Notes: generated by a model not told the origin, from the sequence alone. Numbered from the stretch's first letter, positions 16,465 to 26,131 are shown. The stretch: DNA of 64,000 nt from an uncultured Lacticaseibacillus sp. (GCA_934370925.1 CAKRNG010000008.1:1-64000), one strand, 5' to 3'. A program made the numbers and translations.

Positions 16465-17133
16465 ATGATGACCAAAACTTTAGCGAAATATATTGATCAC
16501 ACATTGCTACGTCCCGACGCAACGGTGTCTGAAATCGATCGGTTGCTTGAAGAGGCGCGGACGTATGACTTTGCGTCTGTGTGCGTCAACCCGTACTGGG
16601 TGCCACGAGCGAAGGAGGCATTGGCCGGGAGTGACGTGAACGTCTGTACCGTGATTGGGTTTCCTCTGGGGGCGAACGTAACGGCCATCAAGGTGGCGGA
16701 AGCACACCAAGCAATTGCGGACGGCGCGACAGAATGCGACATGGTGATTAATATTGGCGCGCTGAAGTCGGGTGAACTGACCTTCGTGCAGCAGGATATC
16801 GCCGCTGTCGCGCAAGCATGTCATGAACAGCAGGCCATTCTCAAGGTGATTATTGAGGCGGCGCTGTTGACGGATGACGAGAAAGTGACGGCGTGCCAGT
16901 TGAGTGAAGCTGCTGGGGCGGACTTTGTGAAAACCAGTACGGGCTTTGCGAGCGGGGGCGCGACGGTTCATGATGTCGCGCTCATGCGGCAGACAGTTGG
17001 TAACCGGCTCCAGGTCAAAGCGGCGGGCGGGATTCACTCGTACGTGGAGGCGATGGCGCTCATTAACGCGGGGGCGGACCGTTTCGGGGCCAGTGCGGGC
17101 GTGACAATCTTGACGGAAGAACGCAATCAATAA
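16465..17133 (+). CDS. deoC: Deoxyribose-phosphate aldolase
   Basis: A cytosolic class I aldolase of 222 aa that splits 2-deoxyribose 5-phosphate into acetaldehyde and glyceraldehyde 3-phosphate. Family motifs are [10 protein letters not shown] at the start, ECDMVINIG near 90, KVIIEAALL with the active-site region near 130, and the Schiff-base lysine in VKTSTGF near 155. The C-terminal KAAGGI motif is present. A GGAGG site precedes the ATGATG start, and either ATG could be used. It is the first gene of deoC-deoB-deoD. Confidence 0.95.
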   Translation: MMTKTLAKYIDHTLLRPDATVSEIDRLLEEARTYDFASVCVNPYWVPRAKEALAGSDVNVCTVIGFPLGANVTAIKVAEAHQAIADGATECDMVINIGALKSGELTFVQQDIAAVAQACHEQQAILKVIIEAALLTDDEKVTACQLSEAAGADFVKTSTGFASGGATVHDVALMRQTVGNRLQVKAAGGIHSYVEAMALINAGADRFGASAGVTILTEERNQ

Positions 17134-17168
17134 AGCATGTGCGACCAATGAACGTGGAGGAAAAGTGA

Positions 17169-18365
17169 ATGACGACTAAATTTAAACGTGTGATTGCAGT
17201 GGTGACAGACTCTGCTGGGATTGGTGCCGCACCGGATGCAGCCAAGTATGGGGATGAAGGCGCCGACACGTACGGCCACATCAGTGCACATATGGGTGCG
17301 GATTGGCAGCTGCCTAATTTGCTACGCTTGGGCCTAGGAAACATCCGGGCCGATCAACCCATGCTCGGGTTGAAGCCCGTTGCGCAGCCAATTGCGGCGT
17401 ATGGGAAAATGGCGGAGATTTCGGCGGGGAAGGATTCCATGGATGGGCATTGGGAAATGATGGGGTTGCCCGTCACGGAACCCCTTGGCTTTTTCCCAGA
17501 CGGGTTTCCGCAAGCCTTGTTGGACCAAATCAGTGCGTTTGCGGGTCGCGACTGCATTGTAAACAAACCATATTCTGGTACCGAAGTCATTCATGATTAT
17601 GGGGATGAGCAGCTCGCAACGGGCGCGCTCATTGTGTACACGTCAGGGGATTCGGTGCTCCAGATTGCGGCCAATACCGCACTGATTGATGTGCCAGAAC
17701 TTTACCGGATTTGTGAATATGCGCGCAGCATCACGCGGGAGGCGCCTTACCGGATTGGCCGTGTGATTGCCCGGCCGTACACCTACATCGATAAGGACCA
17801 CTTTACGCGGACGAGTGACCGCCACGACTACGCGCTGTTGCCTGATCAGCCCACCGACCTGGACCGGTTGCAGGCGGCGGGTGTGCCAACGTATGGGATT
17901 GGGAAAATTAACGATATTTTCTCCGGTCAGGGAATCGATGATGGCGTGCACACCGTCAGCAACGAGGACGGGATGAACCAGACAATTGCGGCTGCAAAAT
18001 CGGCACGCACCGGGTTCATCTTCACCAACCTCGTGGATTTTGATGCCATGTATGGTCACCGGCGTAATCCAGAAGGCTACGCGGACGCGCTCGCGCTGTT
18101 CGACCGGCAATTGGGTGAGCTGCTCGACGCGTTGACCGAAGACGATTTATTGTTGATTACGTCTGACCACGGGAACGACCCAACCTACAAGGGAACGGAC
18201 CATACACGCGAGTACGTCCCCATTATCGCGTACAGCAAGGCGCTGCACGGTGGCGTTAACTTAGGCATTCGCTCACCGTTTAGTGACATGGGTGCGACGA
18301 TTTGTGCCAACTTCGACGTGGCTGCTGGCCCGGTTGGTAAATCCTTCCTAGACGAACTACGGTAG
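17169..18365 (+). CDS. deoB: Phosphopentomutase
   Basis: A 398-aa metalloenzyme of the alkaline phosphatase superfamily that interconverts (deoxy)ribose 1- and 5-phosphate. It opens with [19 protein letters not shown], where the aspartate binds metal, and has [12 protein letters not shown] near residue 95 and [19 protein letters not shown] near 335 with the second set of metal ligands. A GTGGAGG site precedes the ATG. It is the second gene of the operon and links DeoD-derived sugar phosphate to DeoC. Confidence 0.96.
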   Translation: MTTKFKRVIAVVTDSAGIGAAPDAAKYGDEGADTYGHISAHMGADWQLPNLLRLGLGNIRADQPMLGLKPVAQPIAAYGKMAEISAGKDSMDGHWEMMGLPVTEPLGFFPDGFPQALLDQISAFAGRDCIVNKPYSGTEVIHDYGDEQLATGALIVYTSGDSVLQIAANTALIDVPELYRICEYARSITREAPYRIGRVIARPYTYIDKDHFTRTSDRHDYALLPDQPTDLDRLQAAGVPTYGIGKINDIFSGQGIDDGVHTVSNEDGMNQTIAAAKSARTGFIFTNLVDFDAMYGHRRNPEGYADALALFDRQLGELLDALTEDDLLLITSDHGNDPTYKGTDHTREYVPIIAYSKALHGGVNLGIRSPFSDMGATICANFDVAAGPVGKSFLDELR

Positions 18366-18432
18366 GCGGGGCAAACAACCGCGGAGATTGGCGTAATCTG
18401 GGTTCTTTCCAAAAATGAAAGGCGGTATGACC

Positions 18433-19137
18433 ATGAGTATTCACATTGATGCGCCTGCAGGTAGCGTGGCGGACACGGTGCTACTGCCCGGCGATCCGCT
18501 GCGGGCTAAGTACATGGCGGAAAATTTTCTCACTGATGTCACCCGATATAATGAAGTGCGCGCGGCGTACGGCTACACGGGCGTCTATCGCGGGCAAAAG
18601 GTGTCGATTCAGGCGACGGGGATGGGGATGGCGTCCATTTCCATCTACGCAACCGAATTAATTCGGGATTACGGCGCTGAACGGCTGATTCGGACCGGAA
18701 CGTGTGGCGGAATGGCACCCGATGTGAAGCTGCGGGACATCGTGATGGCGCAAGCAACGACGACGGACAGCGGGATGATTGTCAACACGTTCGGCCCCGG
18801 CATTTCGTACGCGCCGACCGCGGACTTTCAACTTTTGCGGACGGCAGTTGGTATCGCTGAATCAAGTGGCCTATCGTATCATGTCGGGAACGTGTTGGGT
18901 GAAGACCGGTTCTACAATGATGATATCGACCGGCAAAAGTTAACGGATTATGGCGTGTTGGCCGCTGAGATGGAGGTGCCGGCGCTGTACTTGGTTGCGG
19001 CTAAATATCAGCGGCAGGCGCTTGGCATCATGACGGTGTCGGATCACCTGCTGCGGGATGAACACCTCTCGTCTAGTGACCGGCAGACGACGCTGGATGA
19101 GATGATTACGTTGTCGCTGATGACGGCAACGGCTTAG
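18433..19137 (+). CDS. deoD: Purine nucleoside phosphorylase, DeoD type
   Basis: A 234-aa hexameric phosphorylase that cleaves purine (deoxy)nucleosides to base and sugar 1-phosphate. The start MSIHIDAPAG is preceded by AAAGGCGG at 7 bases. Upstream ATG codons at 18415 and 18427 overlap that site. Motifs: LLPGDPLRAKYMAE near 20, the phosphate-binding RTGTCGG near 87, and AAEMEVPALYLVA near 178 with the ribose-binding Glu. It is the last gene of the deo operon, ending 20 bp before a truncated A repeat. Confidence 0.95.
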   Translation: MSIHIDAPAGSVADTVLLPGDPLRAKYMAENFLTDVTRYNEVRAAYGYTGVYRGQKVSIQATGMGMASISIYATELIRDYGAERLIRTGTCGGMAPDVKLRDIVMAQATTTDSGMIVNTFGPGISYAPTADFQLLRTAVGIAESSGLSYHVGNVLGEDRFYNDDIDRQKLTDYGVLAAEMEVPALYLVAAKYQRQALGIMTVSDHLLRDEHLSSSDRQTTLDEMITLSLMTATA

Positions 19138-19157
19138 GAGACACAGTACGACGATGG

Positions 19158-19250
19158 AGGCTGCGCCAGAAGACGGTTTGGCCCCGGTATACAAGACAGA
19201 CCCGGCGGAAATCCCGAACTTAGGATTTCTGTCGGGACCTATTTTGTATG
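19158..19250 (-). repeat. Truncated family A repeat, copy A3
   Basis: About three quarters of an A unit: AGGCTGCGCCAGAAGACGG and the whole inner stem and loop are present, but homology stops abruptly after TTGTATG at 19250, so the closing CTTCTGGCGC arm and tail are missing. The remaining spacer to 19446 is AT-rich with no clear signal. Confidence 0.8.
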
Positions 19251-19446
19251 TCGAAGTTCACTTGTCCATTTTCTGAAACCACATAAGGCAATTTTCGTGA
19301 TGTGCCGCTAGATGTTGTAAATTGATTTACGTCAGTTACCTGCAAAACTACAATTGTTAGTGTTAAATTCGCTACAGGACGTGCTTTCATGGGGGAAACA
19401 TGCATGTGTGGCGATAAGTGTAGAAGAAGAGGGGCATATGTAAATC

Positions 19447-22400
19447 ATGCAGAAACTAGTCAAAAACCATTTTGGCGCATTGGTCGCTTGGTTGATTGCC
19501 ATCTTGGTCGCGGTTGTCGCGATGCCAGATACGGCGCAGCTGATTCGGGATTATGGGCAAACAAAGATTCCGGATACCGCACAGAGCCAAGTTGCGACGT
19601 TGATCCAAAAAGATTGGGGCCGGGGACTGAATAATACGCGCCAAGTCGTCGTGGTTTTCAGTAACGGTGACGATGCCATCACGTCCAGTCAACAACGCGC
19701 CATCAACAAGACCGTTGCGAAACTGAAGCGGGATGCCAAACAATATAAGATTAAACAGGTGATGGCGCCAAGTGATAACGCCGAAACCAAAAAACAGCTG
19801 GTGTCGAAGGATAAGACGACACAGCTCGTGCAGTTGCAGGTTTCTAAGGCCAAAACGGCGCGGCAAACCGCAACGGACGTGACGAAACTTGCCAAAACCA
19901 ACCACGTGAAGACGTACGTGACGGGCGGCGATATTCTAACGGATGATTTCAGCCAGTCGACGCAGGAGGGTATCAAGAAGACAGAGGTCATTGCGGCGAT
20001 TTTCATCTTCGTCGTGCTCATTCTGGTCTTCCGGTCACCGGTCGTGCCACTGGTTTCCCTGGCAACGGTCGGGGTATCCGTTTTAACTTCCCTCGCCATC
20101 GTGATGAACCTCGTGAAGTATTTCGGTTTCCCCCTATCCGACTTCACGCAGGTCTTCATGGTCGTGGTGCTGTTCGGGATTGGGACGGATTACAACATCC
20201 TCCTGTACGATCAATACAAGGCAGAACTGTCTGCGGGGCTTGAGCCACACGAGGCAACCAGCAAGGCGCGGCGTATCGCTGGCAAAACGATTCTGTATTC
20301 AGGCAGTTCGCTACTGATTGGCTTCTCCGCACTGGGGCTGGCAAAGTTCTCCATTTACCGCTCCGCACTCGGCGTTGCGGTCGGGGTGGCGGTGCTCTTA
20401 CTCGTCTTGTTGACGTTGAATCCGTTCTTCATGGCGGTGCTTGGACGCAAGATGTTCTGGCCCGTGCAGAAGTTCGAAGGGGGGTCATCCAGCAAGTTGT
20501 GGCACCGTTTGTCACAAAGCAGCGTACTGCACCCCTTGATTTCACTCGGTATTGTCCTGATATGCACGGTGCCATTTTTGTTAACGTACAACAGTAGCCT
20601 GAATTACGACACGACGGCTGAGTTGAGCGATACGCTACCGGCAAAAGTGGGATTCCGGGTTGTTCAGAAGCACTTTTCAAAGGGGACGGCCGAACCAGCC
20701 ACGCTGTACATCAAGAGTAATCACAAGCTGAACAACCAGAAGGACCTCGATACGCTGGACCGATTAACGAAGAAGTTGCAGAAGGAAAGCGGCGTGAAGA
20801 CGGTCGCATCCGTGTCTGAACCAGGTGGCAGCGAAGTGAAGGCGCTCTATGTGTCTGACCAGCTCGGAACCGTGACCTCGGGGATGACGGATGCCGGCGC
20901 GGGTTTGGCGAAGATTAATAAGGGGCTGAATCAGGCCACGCATAAACTCGCGAAATCGGACATGCAAAGCGGCCTGGACGGTGTGCAAACCATGATTGCG
21001 GGCACCAACCAGCTGAAAACAGGGAGCCAGCAAATTACGACGGGGGCTAAACAACTGGCTTCTGGCGCAACGGTTTTACAGTCCGGGATGGGGACACTCA
21101 ATTCAGGGCTGCAGAAGCTGTCGGGCAACTCCAGTACCGTTAATAACGGCATCAACCAGCTGAGCAGCCAGAGCAGTCAATTACCACTGGCGGTTGCGGG
21201 ATTAGCGGCCTACAATCAGCAGATTAACGCCGGCCTGCAACAAGCCAACAGCTCGCTCGCAAGCAATCAGGCGTCGATGACTGAGCTGTCGAGCAAACTG
21301 AATAGCGTTTCGGATTTAGTCAAAAATGCAAAGTCAATGCAAGAAGAACTTAAAACGGCCAAGACCATGTTGGATCAGGCGGACCAAATGATTCGTCTGC
21401 TGGACAACGTGGCGGCAAGTAAGAGTCAACTTGAAGGCTTGAGTGACCAAATTACGGCGCTGTCGAAGTTAAAGACAACGTTGACGGCAAACGTGACGGT
21501 GATTGGCATTAGTGAAGGACAGGCGAAGCGAAATGACAATGTCGTCGCCACGAATGCCCAGAAGATTATCGACGATGCCAACGCAACGGACGACAGTAAG
21601 GCCGCCGCGAAGACCATTTTGGCAGCAGTTAACAAGAACTTGGATAGCGACACGGGGTACTACACCAAGATTGAGCAGTCGATAATGAATGTGAAGACCG
21701 CGGCGCAGGGGATGACCGTTCCTGACACGTCCGCCCTCACCGATCTTGCGGCCCAGTTGCCATCTGATGATAAAATCACAGAGATGAAAGCCCAGCTCAC
21801 CGAGACGCGGACAACGTTGAATGATGCGGATAAGATGCTGACGGAAGTGAACGGCATGAGCGGTGATTTGGCGTTGCTCAAGAAGTTGCCAACACAGCTG
21901 GCACAACTGACAACCGGCTTGAACAAAATTCAGGCGGCAACGAGCACGGCGTCTGGTATTGCGACACAGCTAAACAGCAAGGTGAACGGGTCTGGCGTGG
22001 ATCTGACGAACTCAGCCACGATTCAACAGACAATCGGGAATTCGACACTGACAACGTCCCTGCAGCAGTTAGCGAGTGGCGTTCAAACCTACACGAACGG
22101 GGTGGATAGCGCTGCTAGTGGGTCGAGTCAGTTGACGAGTGGTGCAGGTCAGCTTGCAACGGGGGCAACCACGCTCGCGTCGAAGTCACCCGCACTGACA
22201 TCAGGGCTGACAACGGAATTGTCAGGTCAAAAGACGATGTACAGCACGTTGCAGGGACTTGTGAGCCAGATGAAGACCCTGCAAACTGGTTTGAAGTCAG
22301 CCGCTGACGGTGTGGACACGGTTCACAGTGGTGTTGGCACGGCCAATACGTACTTGACGGGTCTGAAGAAGTCGAGTGTGGGCACTGATTACTACGTGCC

Positions 22401-23157
22401 AAAGTCCGTCTTGAAGGGGAAGACCTACAAGAAGGCGCTGAAGCAATACATGTCAGCTGACCACAAGACAACCAGCATGACCATTGTGCTAAGTGCAGAC
22501 CCAAGTTCCGCGAAGGCGATGGCGAAGGTCGACAAGCTGCAAACCATCGTGAAGAATTCCTTGAAGGGCACGGATCTTGCGGATGCAAAGGTCGCAATTG
22601 GTGGGCAAACTGCCTCGACTAGCGATACGCAACACATCGCAAGTAGCGACTTCACCCGCACCGCAGCGATTATGATTATTGGTATCTTGCTCGCTTTGAT
22701 GTTCGTGACGCGCTCGATTTTGCAGCCATTCTACATCATGGGTTCGCTATTGTTGGCGTACATCACCAGCCTGGGCATCACGCGGTGGTTGAGTGGCCTC
22801 ATTCTGGGTCAGTCTGAACTGACTTGGAACACGCCATTCTTCACGTTCGTCATGCTGATTGCGCTGGGGGTTGATTACAGCATCTTCCTCATGATGAAGT
22901 ACCGTGAGTTTGGTCAAAACGGGGGTGATCCGAGTGAACGGATTATCTCAGCGAGTGCCATCATTGGGGCGGTTGTTATTTCCGCCGCCATCATCTTGAG
23001 TGGGACGTTCGCTGCGTTGATGCCATCTGGCGTGTTGACGCTGATACAGGTGGCGATGGGGGTTATTATCGGCCTCGTCATCTTGGTTATCATCCTCCCT
23101 GTTATCCTGTCAGCGCTCATCCGGTTGACGTATGGCAAAAACAACAAGGAAGCGTGA
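19447..23157 (+). CDS. MMPL-family membrane transporter with long coiled-coil domain
   Basis: A 1236-aa RND/MMPL-type membrane protein of the cell envelope. One membrane helix (14-33) precedes a first external domain. Helices at about 180-345 include the conserved FGIGTDYNILLYDQY motif of the first MMPL unit. From about 440 to 1060 lies a large external region rich in Gln, Ser, Thr, Leu and Gly with recurring units like GANQLKTGSQQI, predicted to form long helices as in YhgE/EsaA-like proteins. Helices at 1080-1230 contain the second motif, ALGVDYSIFLMMKYRE. Family members export lipids or drugs, or support secretion. The start lies about 13 bases after AGAGGGG, a long spacing. Confidence 0.85.
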   Translation: MQKLVKNHFGALVAWLIAILVAVVAMPDTAQLIRDYGQTKIPDTAQSQVATLIQKDWGRGLNNTRQVVVVFSNGDDAITSSQQRAINKTVAKLKRDAKQYKIKQVMAPSDNAETKKQLVSKDKTTQLVQLQVSKAKTARQTATDVTKLAKTNHVKTYVTGGDILTDDFSQSTQEGIKKTEVIAAIFIFVVLILVFRSPVVPLVSLATVGVSVLTSLAIVMNLVKYFGFPLSDFTQVFMVVVLFGIGTDYNILLYDQYKAELSAGLEPHEATSKARRIAGKTILYSGSSLLIGFSALGLAKFSIYRSALGVAVGVAVLLLVLLTLNPFFMAVLGRKMFWPVQKFEGGSSSKLWHRLSQSSVLHPLISLGIVLICTVPFLLTYNSSLNYDTTAELSDTLPAKVGFRVVQKHFSKGTAEPATLYIKSNHKLNNQKDLDTLDRLTKKLQKESGVKTVASVSEPGGSEVKALYVSDQLGTVTSGMTDAGAGLAKINKGLNQATHKLAKSDMQSGLDGVQTMIAGTNQLKTGSQQITTGAKQLASGATVLQSGMGTLNSGLQKLSGNSSTVNNGINQLSSQSSQLPLAVAGLAAYNQQINAGLQQANSSLASNQASMTELSSKLNSVSDLVKNAKSMQEELKTAKTMLDQADQMIRLLDNVAASKSQLEGLSDQITALSKLKTTLTANVTVIGISEGQAKRNDNVVATNAQKIIDDANATDDSKAAAKTILAAVNKNLDSDTGYYTKIEQSIMNVKTAAQGMTVPDTSALTDLAAQLPSDDKITEMKAQLTETRTTLNDADKMLTEVNGMSGDLALLKKLPTQLAQLTTGLNKIQAATSTASGIATQLNSKVNGSGVDLTNSATIQQTIGNSTLTTSLQQLASGVQTYTNGVDSAASGSSQLTSGAGQLATGATTLASKSPALTSGLTTELSGQKTMYSTLQGLVSQMKTLQTGLKSAADGVDTVHSGVGTANTYLTGLKKSSVGTDYYVPKSVLKGKTYKKALKQYMSADHKTTSMTIVLSADPSSAKAMAKVDKLQTIVKNSLKGTDLADAKVAIGGQTASTSDTQHIASSDFTRTAAIMIIGILLALMFVTRSILQPFYIMGSLLLAYITSLGITRWLSGLILGQSELTWNTPFFTFVMLIALGVDYSIFLMMKYREFGQNGGDPSERIISASAIIGAVVISAAIILSGTFAALMPSGVLTLIQVAMGVIIGLVILVIILPVILSALIRLTYGKNNKEA

Positions 23158-23230
23158 TTTTGGGCGGTCGTGGTGGTGAAAAATTCGGCTCCGGGTTGGG
23201 TGTATCTCCAGTGGTGGGGCACGGTTCTAG

Positions 23231-23510
23231 TGGGTGCGCCACAAGTCCAAAGCACACGAACGTTACATCCTAAGTCGAGCTCTGCATCCCAACTTTTTCC
23301 GCTTAGCCCAGAATCGACTGCGGTGGTAAACCACCTCCGTCAATTCTATGCTAATGCTCAAAAGTTCCCGGGATGCGCCGCTCTGTGATTCGTCGCGCGC
23401 CAGAAGACTGTCCCCTCACATACAAGACAGTCCCGGCAGAAATCCTAAGTTCGGGATTTCCGCCGGGACCGCCTTGTATACCGGGGCCAACCCGTCTTCT
23501 GGCGCAGCCT
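23231..23510 (+). repeat. Family A repeat A4, interrupted by D1
   Basis: The tail begins TGGGTGCGCCACAAGTCC. After TTACATCC it is interrupted by D1 and resumes at CGCGCGCCAGAAGACTG. The inner stem is CAGTCCCGGCAGAAATCC with its partner, ending GGCGCAGCCT. Confidence 0.82.
23271..23387 (+). repeat. Family D hairpin repeat, copy D1
   Basis: Begins AGTCGAGCTC and ends GCCGCTCTGT. The outer stem here is GCATCCC with GGGATGC. The shared core includes CGCTTAGCCCA and TATGCTAATGCTCAAAAG. It is inserted between the tail and palindrome of A4. Confidence 0.82.
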
Positions 23511-23586
23511 CAAGAAACTTTCACCACTTCCGCACACCCAACCCTACGCCGAATTTTTGACCACAACGACCTACATCATGCGGTAT

Positions 23587-23626
23587 TGGATGTAACGTTC
23601 GTATGCCTCGAACTTATGGCGTGCTT
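23587..23626 (-). repeat. Isolated family A tail
   Basis: TTGGATGTAACGTTCGTATG and the bases after it match the 40-bp tail of A8 (49288-49328), but no palindrome is attached. It lies 20 bp beyond B3. Confidence 0.65.
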
Positions 23627-23732
23627 ACAAGGTAGTCCAACACTGTAACTATTATGTATGTGGCTCAGATAAATCGAACGCTGATATTTATGTCAGTCAA
23701 TTCGGAAATTGGTTCATGAAGCTAGTTCTAAC

Positions 23733-23768
23733 AAAAAGTTCCGCAGCCATTTGGTTGCGGAACTTTTT
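23733..23768. terminator. Bidirectional intrinsic terminator
   Basis: A 16-bp stem, AAAAAGTTCCGCAGCC with GGTTGCGGAACTTTTT, with one wobble. It is A/T-flanked both ways, but no gene ends close to it. Confidence 0.75.
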
Positions 23769-23871
23769 ACATATTGGGGGAATAAAATTTACGTGCCCGA
23801 CACATGAACGATACATTTCGTCCTTATGCTCAAAGTATAGAAGGTTTCGGGAATGAGCGGGGGTGGCATAA

Positions 23872-23982
23872 ATGGTGGCACTGATGACTTGGCTTCTCTT
23901 TATGGCTGTTATGGCCGTGGTTATGATTGTGGTCGACGGTATTTTTTGGTTGACGCAGGTTCACATGATGAAGAAAAAATAG
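23872..23982 (+). CDS. Possible 36-aa single-pass membrane peptide
   Basis: An ATG frame of 36 aa: MVALMTWLLFMAVMAVVMIV, then a short polar part ending in HMMKKK. A purine/G-rich stretch (GCGGGGGTGG) lies just upstream. It would form one transmembrane helix with a positive C-terminus, like small stress or toxin peptides. Length and composition alone cannot prove it is translated. Confidence 0.3.
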   Translation: MVALMTWLLFMAVMAVVMIVVDGIFWLTQVHMMKKK

Positions 23983-24161
23983 CGTAATTTGTTTCACAAT
24001 CAGGACGGAATTGAATTGTGTCATGTGGAACATTCGCTTTTAGAACATGGTCGCGTTATTTTTGGCGTGGTAGAATCTTGCTAATGCGGTTTTCAGACGC
24101 GTCCTTTTTGGGATGGGCCTGGAAGCTGACGAACAATTCGGAATGATGGAGGAATTGGGCA

Positions 24162-25517
24162 TTGGCAAAACGGTTTGGGAACGTCACGCCGGTCGCGACA
24201 GAATCGCGGGCGATGGGAAGTTGGGACCTCTTCGCGACGTGGATTGGTGCGAACGCGAATAATGGGACGTGGTACATCGGTGGGGTGATTGCGGCAGCGG
24301 GGATGATGACTGCCAGCACCGCGTTGATTATCTGTGGTGTTCTGTCGTATGCACTTCTGGGCCTCGCCAGCTACATGGGGTACAAAACGGGATTGCCCGC
24401 GATGGCTTTGACCCGTCCAGCGTTCGGGTTACGGGGCTCGTTTATTCCATCTATTATTAATGTGGTGCAATTTATTGGGTGGGCTGCCGCGAACACGTTT
24501 ATCGCGGCCATTTCCATCTCTGTTATTTTTAAAGACCTCCTTGGCTGGCCGGTGTACGGACAACCGGGTGGTAATCGCGGACTCATTGTGGGGATATGCA
24601 TCATGTCCGTTCTCCATCTGGCGTCTATCTCGCTTGGTGAACGCTCCGTTCGAATGATTGAGCGTGTGGGGATTGTTCTGGTGATGCTCCTTGTCATCTG
24701 GGAATCCGTGGTGGTTTTCCAGCACGCTTCCTTGAGCCAGATTTTAGCTTGGCGGCCCGCAACGCACCTCAAGATGTCGTCGGGTGCAGCGATTGATGTG
24801 CTTGCGGCGTTCAACTTAGCGTGGGTGACGGCAGCGGCTGACTTTTCTCGCTTTGGGCAGAACAAACGTGCCGCGACGACGTGGTCCTTCTTGGGGGCAA
24901 ACATCGGGCTCTTCTGGTTCGCCTTCATCGGGTTGACCGCAACGATTGCGGCGGCCATCACGACGGGTGTTTATGACCCGAATTCTTCAGATCCATCGAC
25001 CATCGCAACGAAGCTGGGTCTGGGGATTCTGGCCTTGTTGGTAATTGTGATTACGAGCACCACGGCAAATGCAGTGAACTTGATGGCGGCGGGCTCAGCG
25101 GTGACGAACATGTTCCACCGGCTGAAGCTGACGCCGGCACTCTGGATTGTAACGTTGGTGGCAACAGGGGTTTCCTTCGTGCCCCTCTTCTTCACGACTT
25201 TCCTTGACGCGTTCACCGCGTTCTTGGACATGATTGGGATGTTCCTCGGTCCCGAAATTGCGGTGTTCCTCGTTGACTTCTTCATCCTGCGTCACAAACA
25301 GTACGATGCAGACGAGATGACGCGTGTTGACGGGAAATACTGGTATAAAGGTGGGTTTAACCCCATTGCGATTGCGGCGTGGGCAATTGGTGTTGGCTTG
25401 TACTTCGCGTTGAGCCACGTTGCCGTCATCGCGAACACAGTGGGCGCAACGTTCGTGGGAATGGCGATTACGGCGGTGCTGTACTTCCTCGCAATGAAAT
25501 GGATGCAGAAAAAATAA
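24162..25517 (+). CDS. NCS1-family nucleobase/thiamine-precursor permease
   Basis: A 451-aa, 12-helix secondary transporter of the nucleobase:cation symporter 1 family. It has the family opening (GNVTPVATESRAMGSWDLFATWIGANANNG split over residues 6-36), PAFGLRGSF near 88 and the ADFSRFGQN motif near 226. The sequence looks closest to CytX-type hydroxymethylpyrimidine permeases, but cytosine cannot be excluded. The start is TTG, 9 bases after GGAGG. I see no TPP riboswitch upstream, which weakens the thiamine link. A strong terminator follows. Confidence 0.82.
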   Translation: MAKRFGNVTPVATESRAMGSWDLFATWIGANANNGTWYIGGVIAAAGMMTASTALIICGVLSYALLGLASYMGYKTGLPAMALTRPAFGLRGSFIPSIINVVQFIGWAAANTFIAAISISVIFKDLLGWPVYGQPGGNRGLIVGICIMSVLHLASISLGERSVRMIERVGIVLVMLLVIWESVVVFQHASLSQILAWRPATHLKMSSGAAIDVLAAFNLAWVTAAADFSRFGQNKRAATTWSFLGANIGLFWFAFIGLTATIAAAITTGVYDPNSSDPSTIATKLGLGILALLVIVITSTTANAVNLMAAGSAVTNMFHRLKLTPALWIVTLVATGVSFVPLFFTTFLDAFTAFLDMIGMFLGPEIAVFLVDFFILRHKQYDADEMTRVDGKYWYKGGFNPIAIAAWAIGVGLYFALSHVAVIANTVGATFVGMAITAVLYFLAMKWMQKK

Positions 25518-25522
25518 ACGTG

Positions 25523-25557
25523 AAAAAGACCTGAGCGATTTTGCTCAGGTCTTTTTT
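25523..25557 (+). terminator. Intrinsic terminator of the NCS1 gene
   Basis: Stem AAAAAGACCTGAGC with GCTCAGGTCTTTTTT. It grades directly into the right half of a family D repeat. Confidence 0.9.
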
Positions 25558-25598
25558 CGTTAATCCTCATCTTCTAAACGGGTCACTGCGCTTTGTTT
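25558..25598 (+). repeat. Right half of a family D repeat (D0)
   Basis: CGTTAATCCTCATCTTCTAA and the following ACGGGTCACTGC are identical to the right end of D3 (25801-25832). The left half is absent, replaced by the NCS1 terminator. Confidence 0.75.
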
Positions 25599-25599
25599 T

Positions 25600-25717
25600 T
25601 AGTCGAGCTCCGCATTCCAGTTTTTTCCACTTAGCCCATAATTGATTACGGTGGAAGTGCACCACCGTAATCAATTATATGCTAATGCTCAAAAGCTCCC
25701 GGAATGCTGCGCTCTGT
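25600..25717 (+). repeat. Family D hairpin repeat, copy D2
   Basis: Begins AGTCGAGCTCCG and ends GCGCTCTG. The outer stem is GCATTCC with GGAATGC. The central hairpin is ATAATTGATTACGGTGG with CCACCGTAATCAATTAT, a perfect 17-bp stem. It is directly followed by D3. Confidence 0.83.
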
Positions 25718-25720
25718 TTT

Positions 25721-25840
25721 TTAGTCGAGCTCCGTGACCCAGAAGATTCCGGTTAACCCGAAAAAGACGCTGGGGAAAATGCCCCCCAACGTCTTTTTCA
25801 CGTTAATCCTCATCTTCTAAACGGGTCACTGCACTCTGTT
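25721..25840. repeat. Family D repeat D3 with built-in terminator
   Basis: Outer stem GTGACCC with GGGTCAC, second stem AGAAGAT with ATCTTCT, then a central hairpin GAAAAAGACG with CGTCTTTTTC. The central hairpin reads as a bidirectional terminator. It abuts the stop codon of the zinc-ribbon gene and probably ends that transcript. Confidence 0.82.
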
Positions 25841-26053
25841 TTATCCTCCAATCAGGAAGTCCAGAACGTTGCTGCCGGTGCTGGTTTGGGCCTTGTACAG
25901 TTCGGTGTAGCCGCAACGTGAGCAGCTGATGGTGATAAACTTTTTGTTTTGCACATCCATGAATTTTGCCAGCGTGCCACCGGTTGCTTGGAATTGATCT
26001 TCCGTGAAGCTTTGGTTGCCACACTTGGCGCAAACGTATTGTTGTTGTTCCAT
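25841..26053 (-). CDS. Small zinc-ribbon protein
   Basis: A 70-aa protein with two CxxC pairs, CAKC near residue 8 and CSRC near 46, that would form a zinc ribbon of the COG3478 type. The start MEQQQYVCAKCG follows a GGGAGA site. A longer in-frame start lacks one. The end, NVLDFLIGG, is typical of this group of Firmicutes proteins. A role in nucleic-acid or protein binding is likely but unproven. Its stop codon touches repeat D3. Confidence 0.8.
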   Translation of the reverse strand: MEQQQYVCAKCGNQSFTEDQFQATGGTLAKFMDVQNKKFITISCSRCGYTELYKAQTSTGSNVLDFLIGG

Positions 26054-26131
26054 GATGAGGTCTCCCTTGTCGATTATATTTGTCCTCATTATACAAAGAG
26101 AAGGGAAACGTGCCATCCGTCTTGAGGTGTA

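Larger units (their letters stand above)
23169..23568 (+). repeat. Family B palindrome B3 with nested A and D elements
   Basis: Outer arms at 23169-23189 and 23548-23568 share AAAAATTCGGC, with mismatches further out. The inner block GGGTTGGGTG pairs with CACCCAACCC. The two central hairpins of B are deleted, and the third is replaced by an A element (23231-23510), itself interrupted by a D element (23271-23387). This gives three nested repeat families at one locus. Confidence 0.8.
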
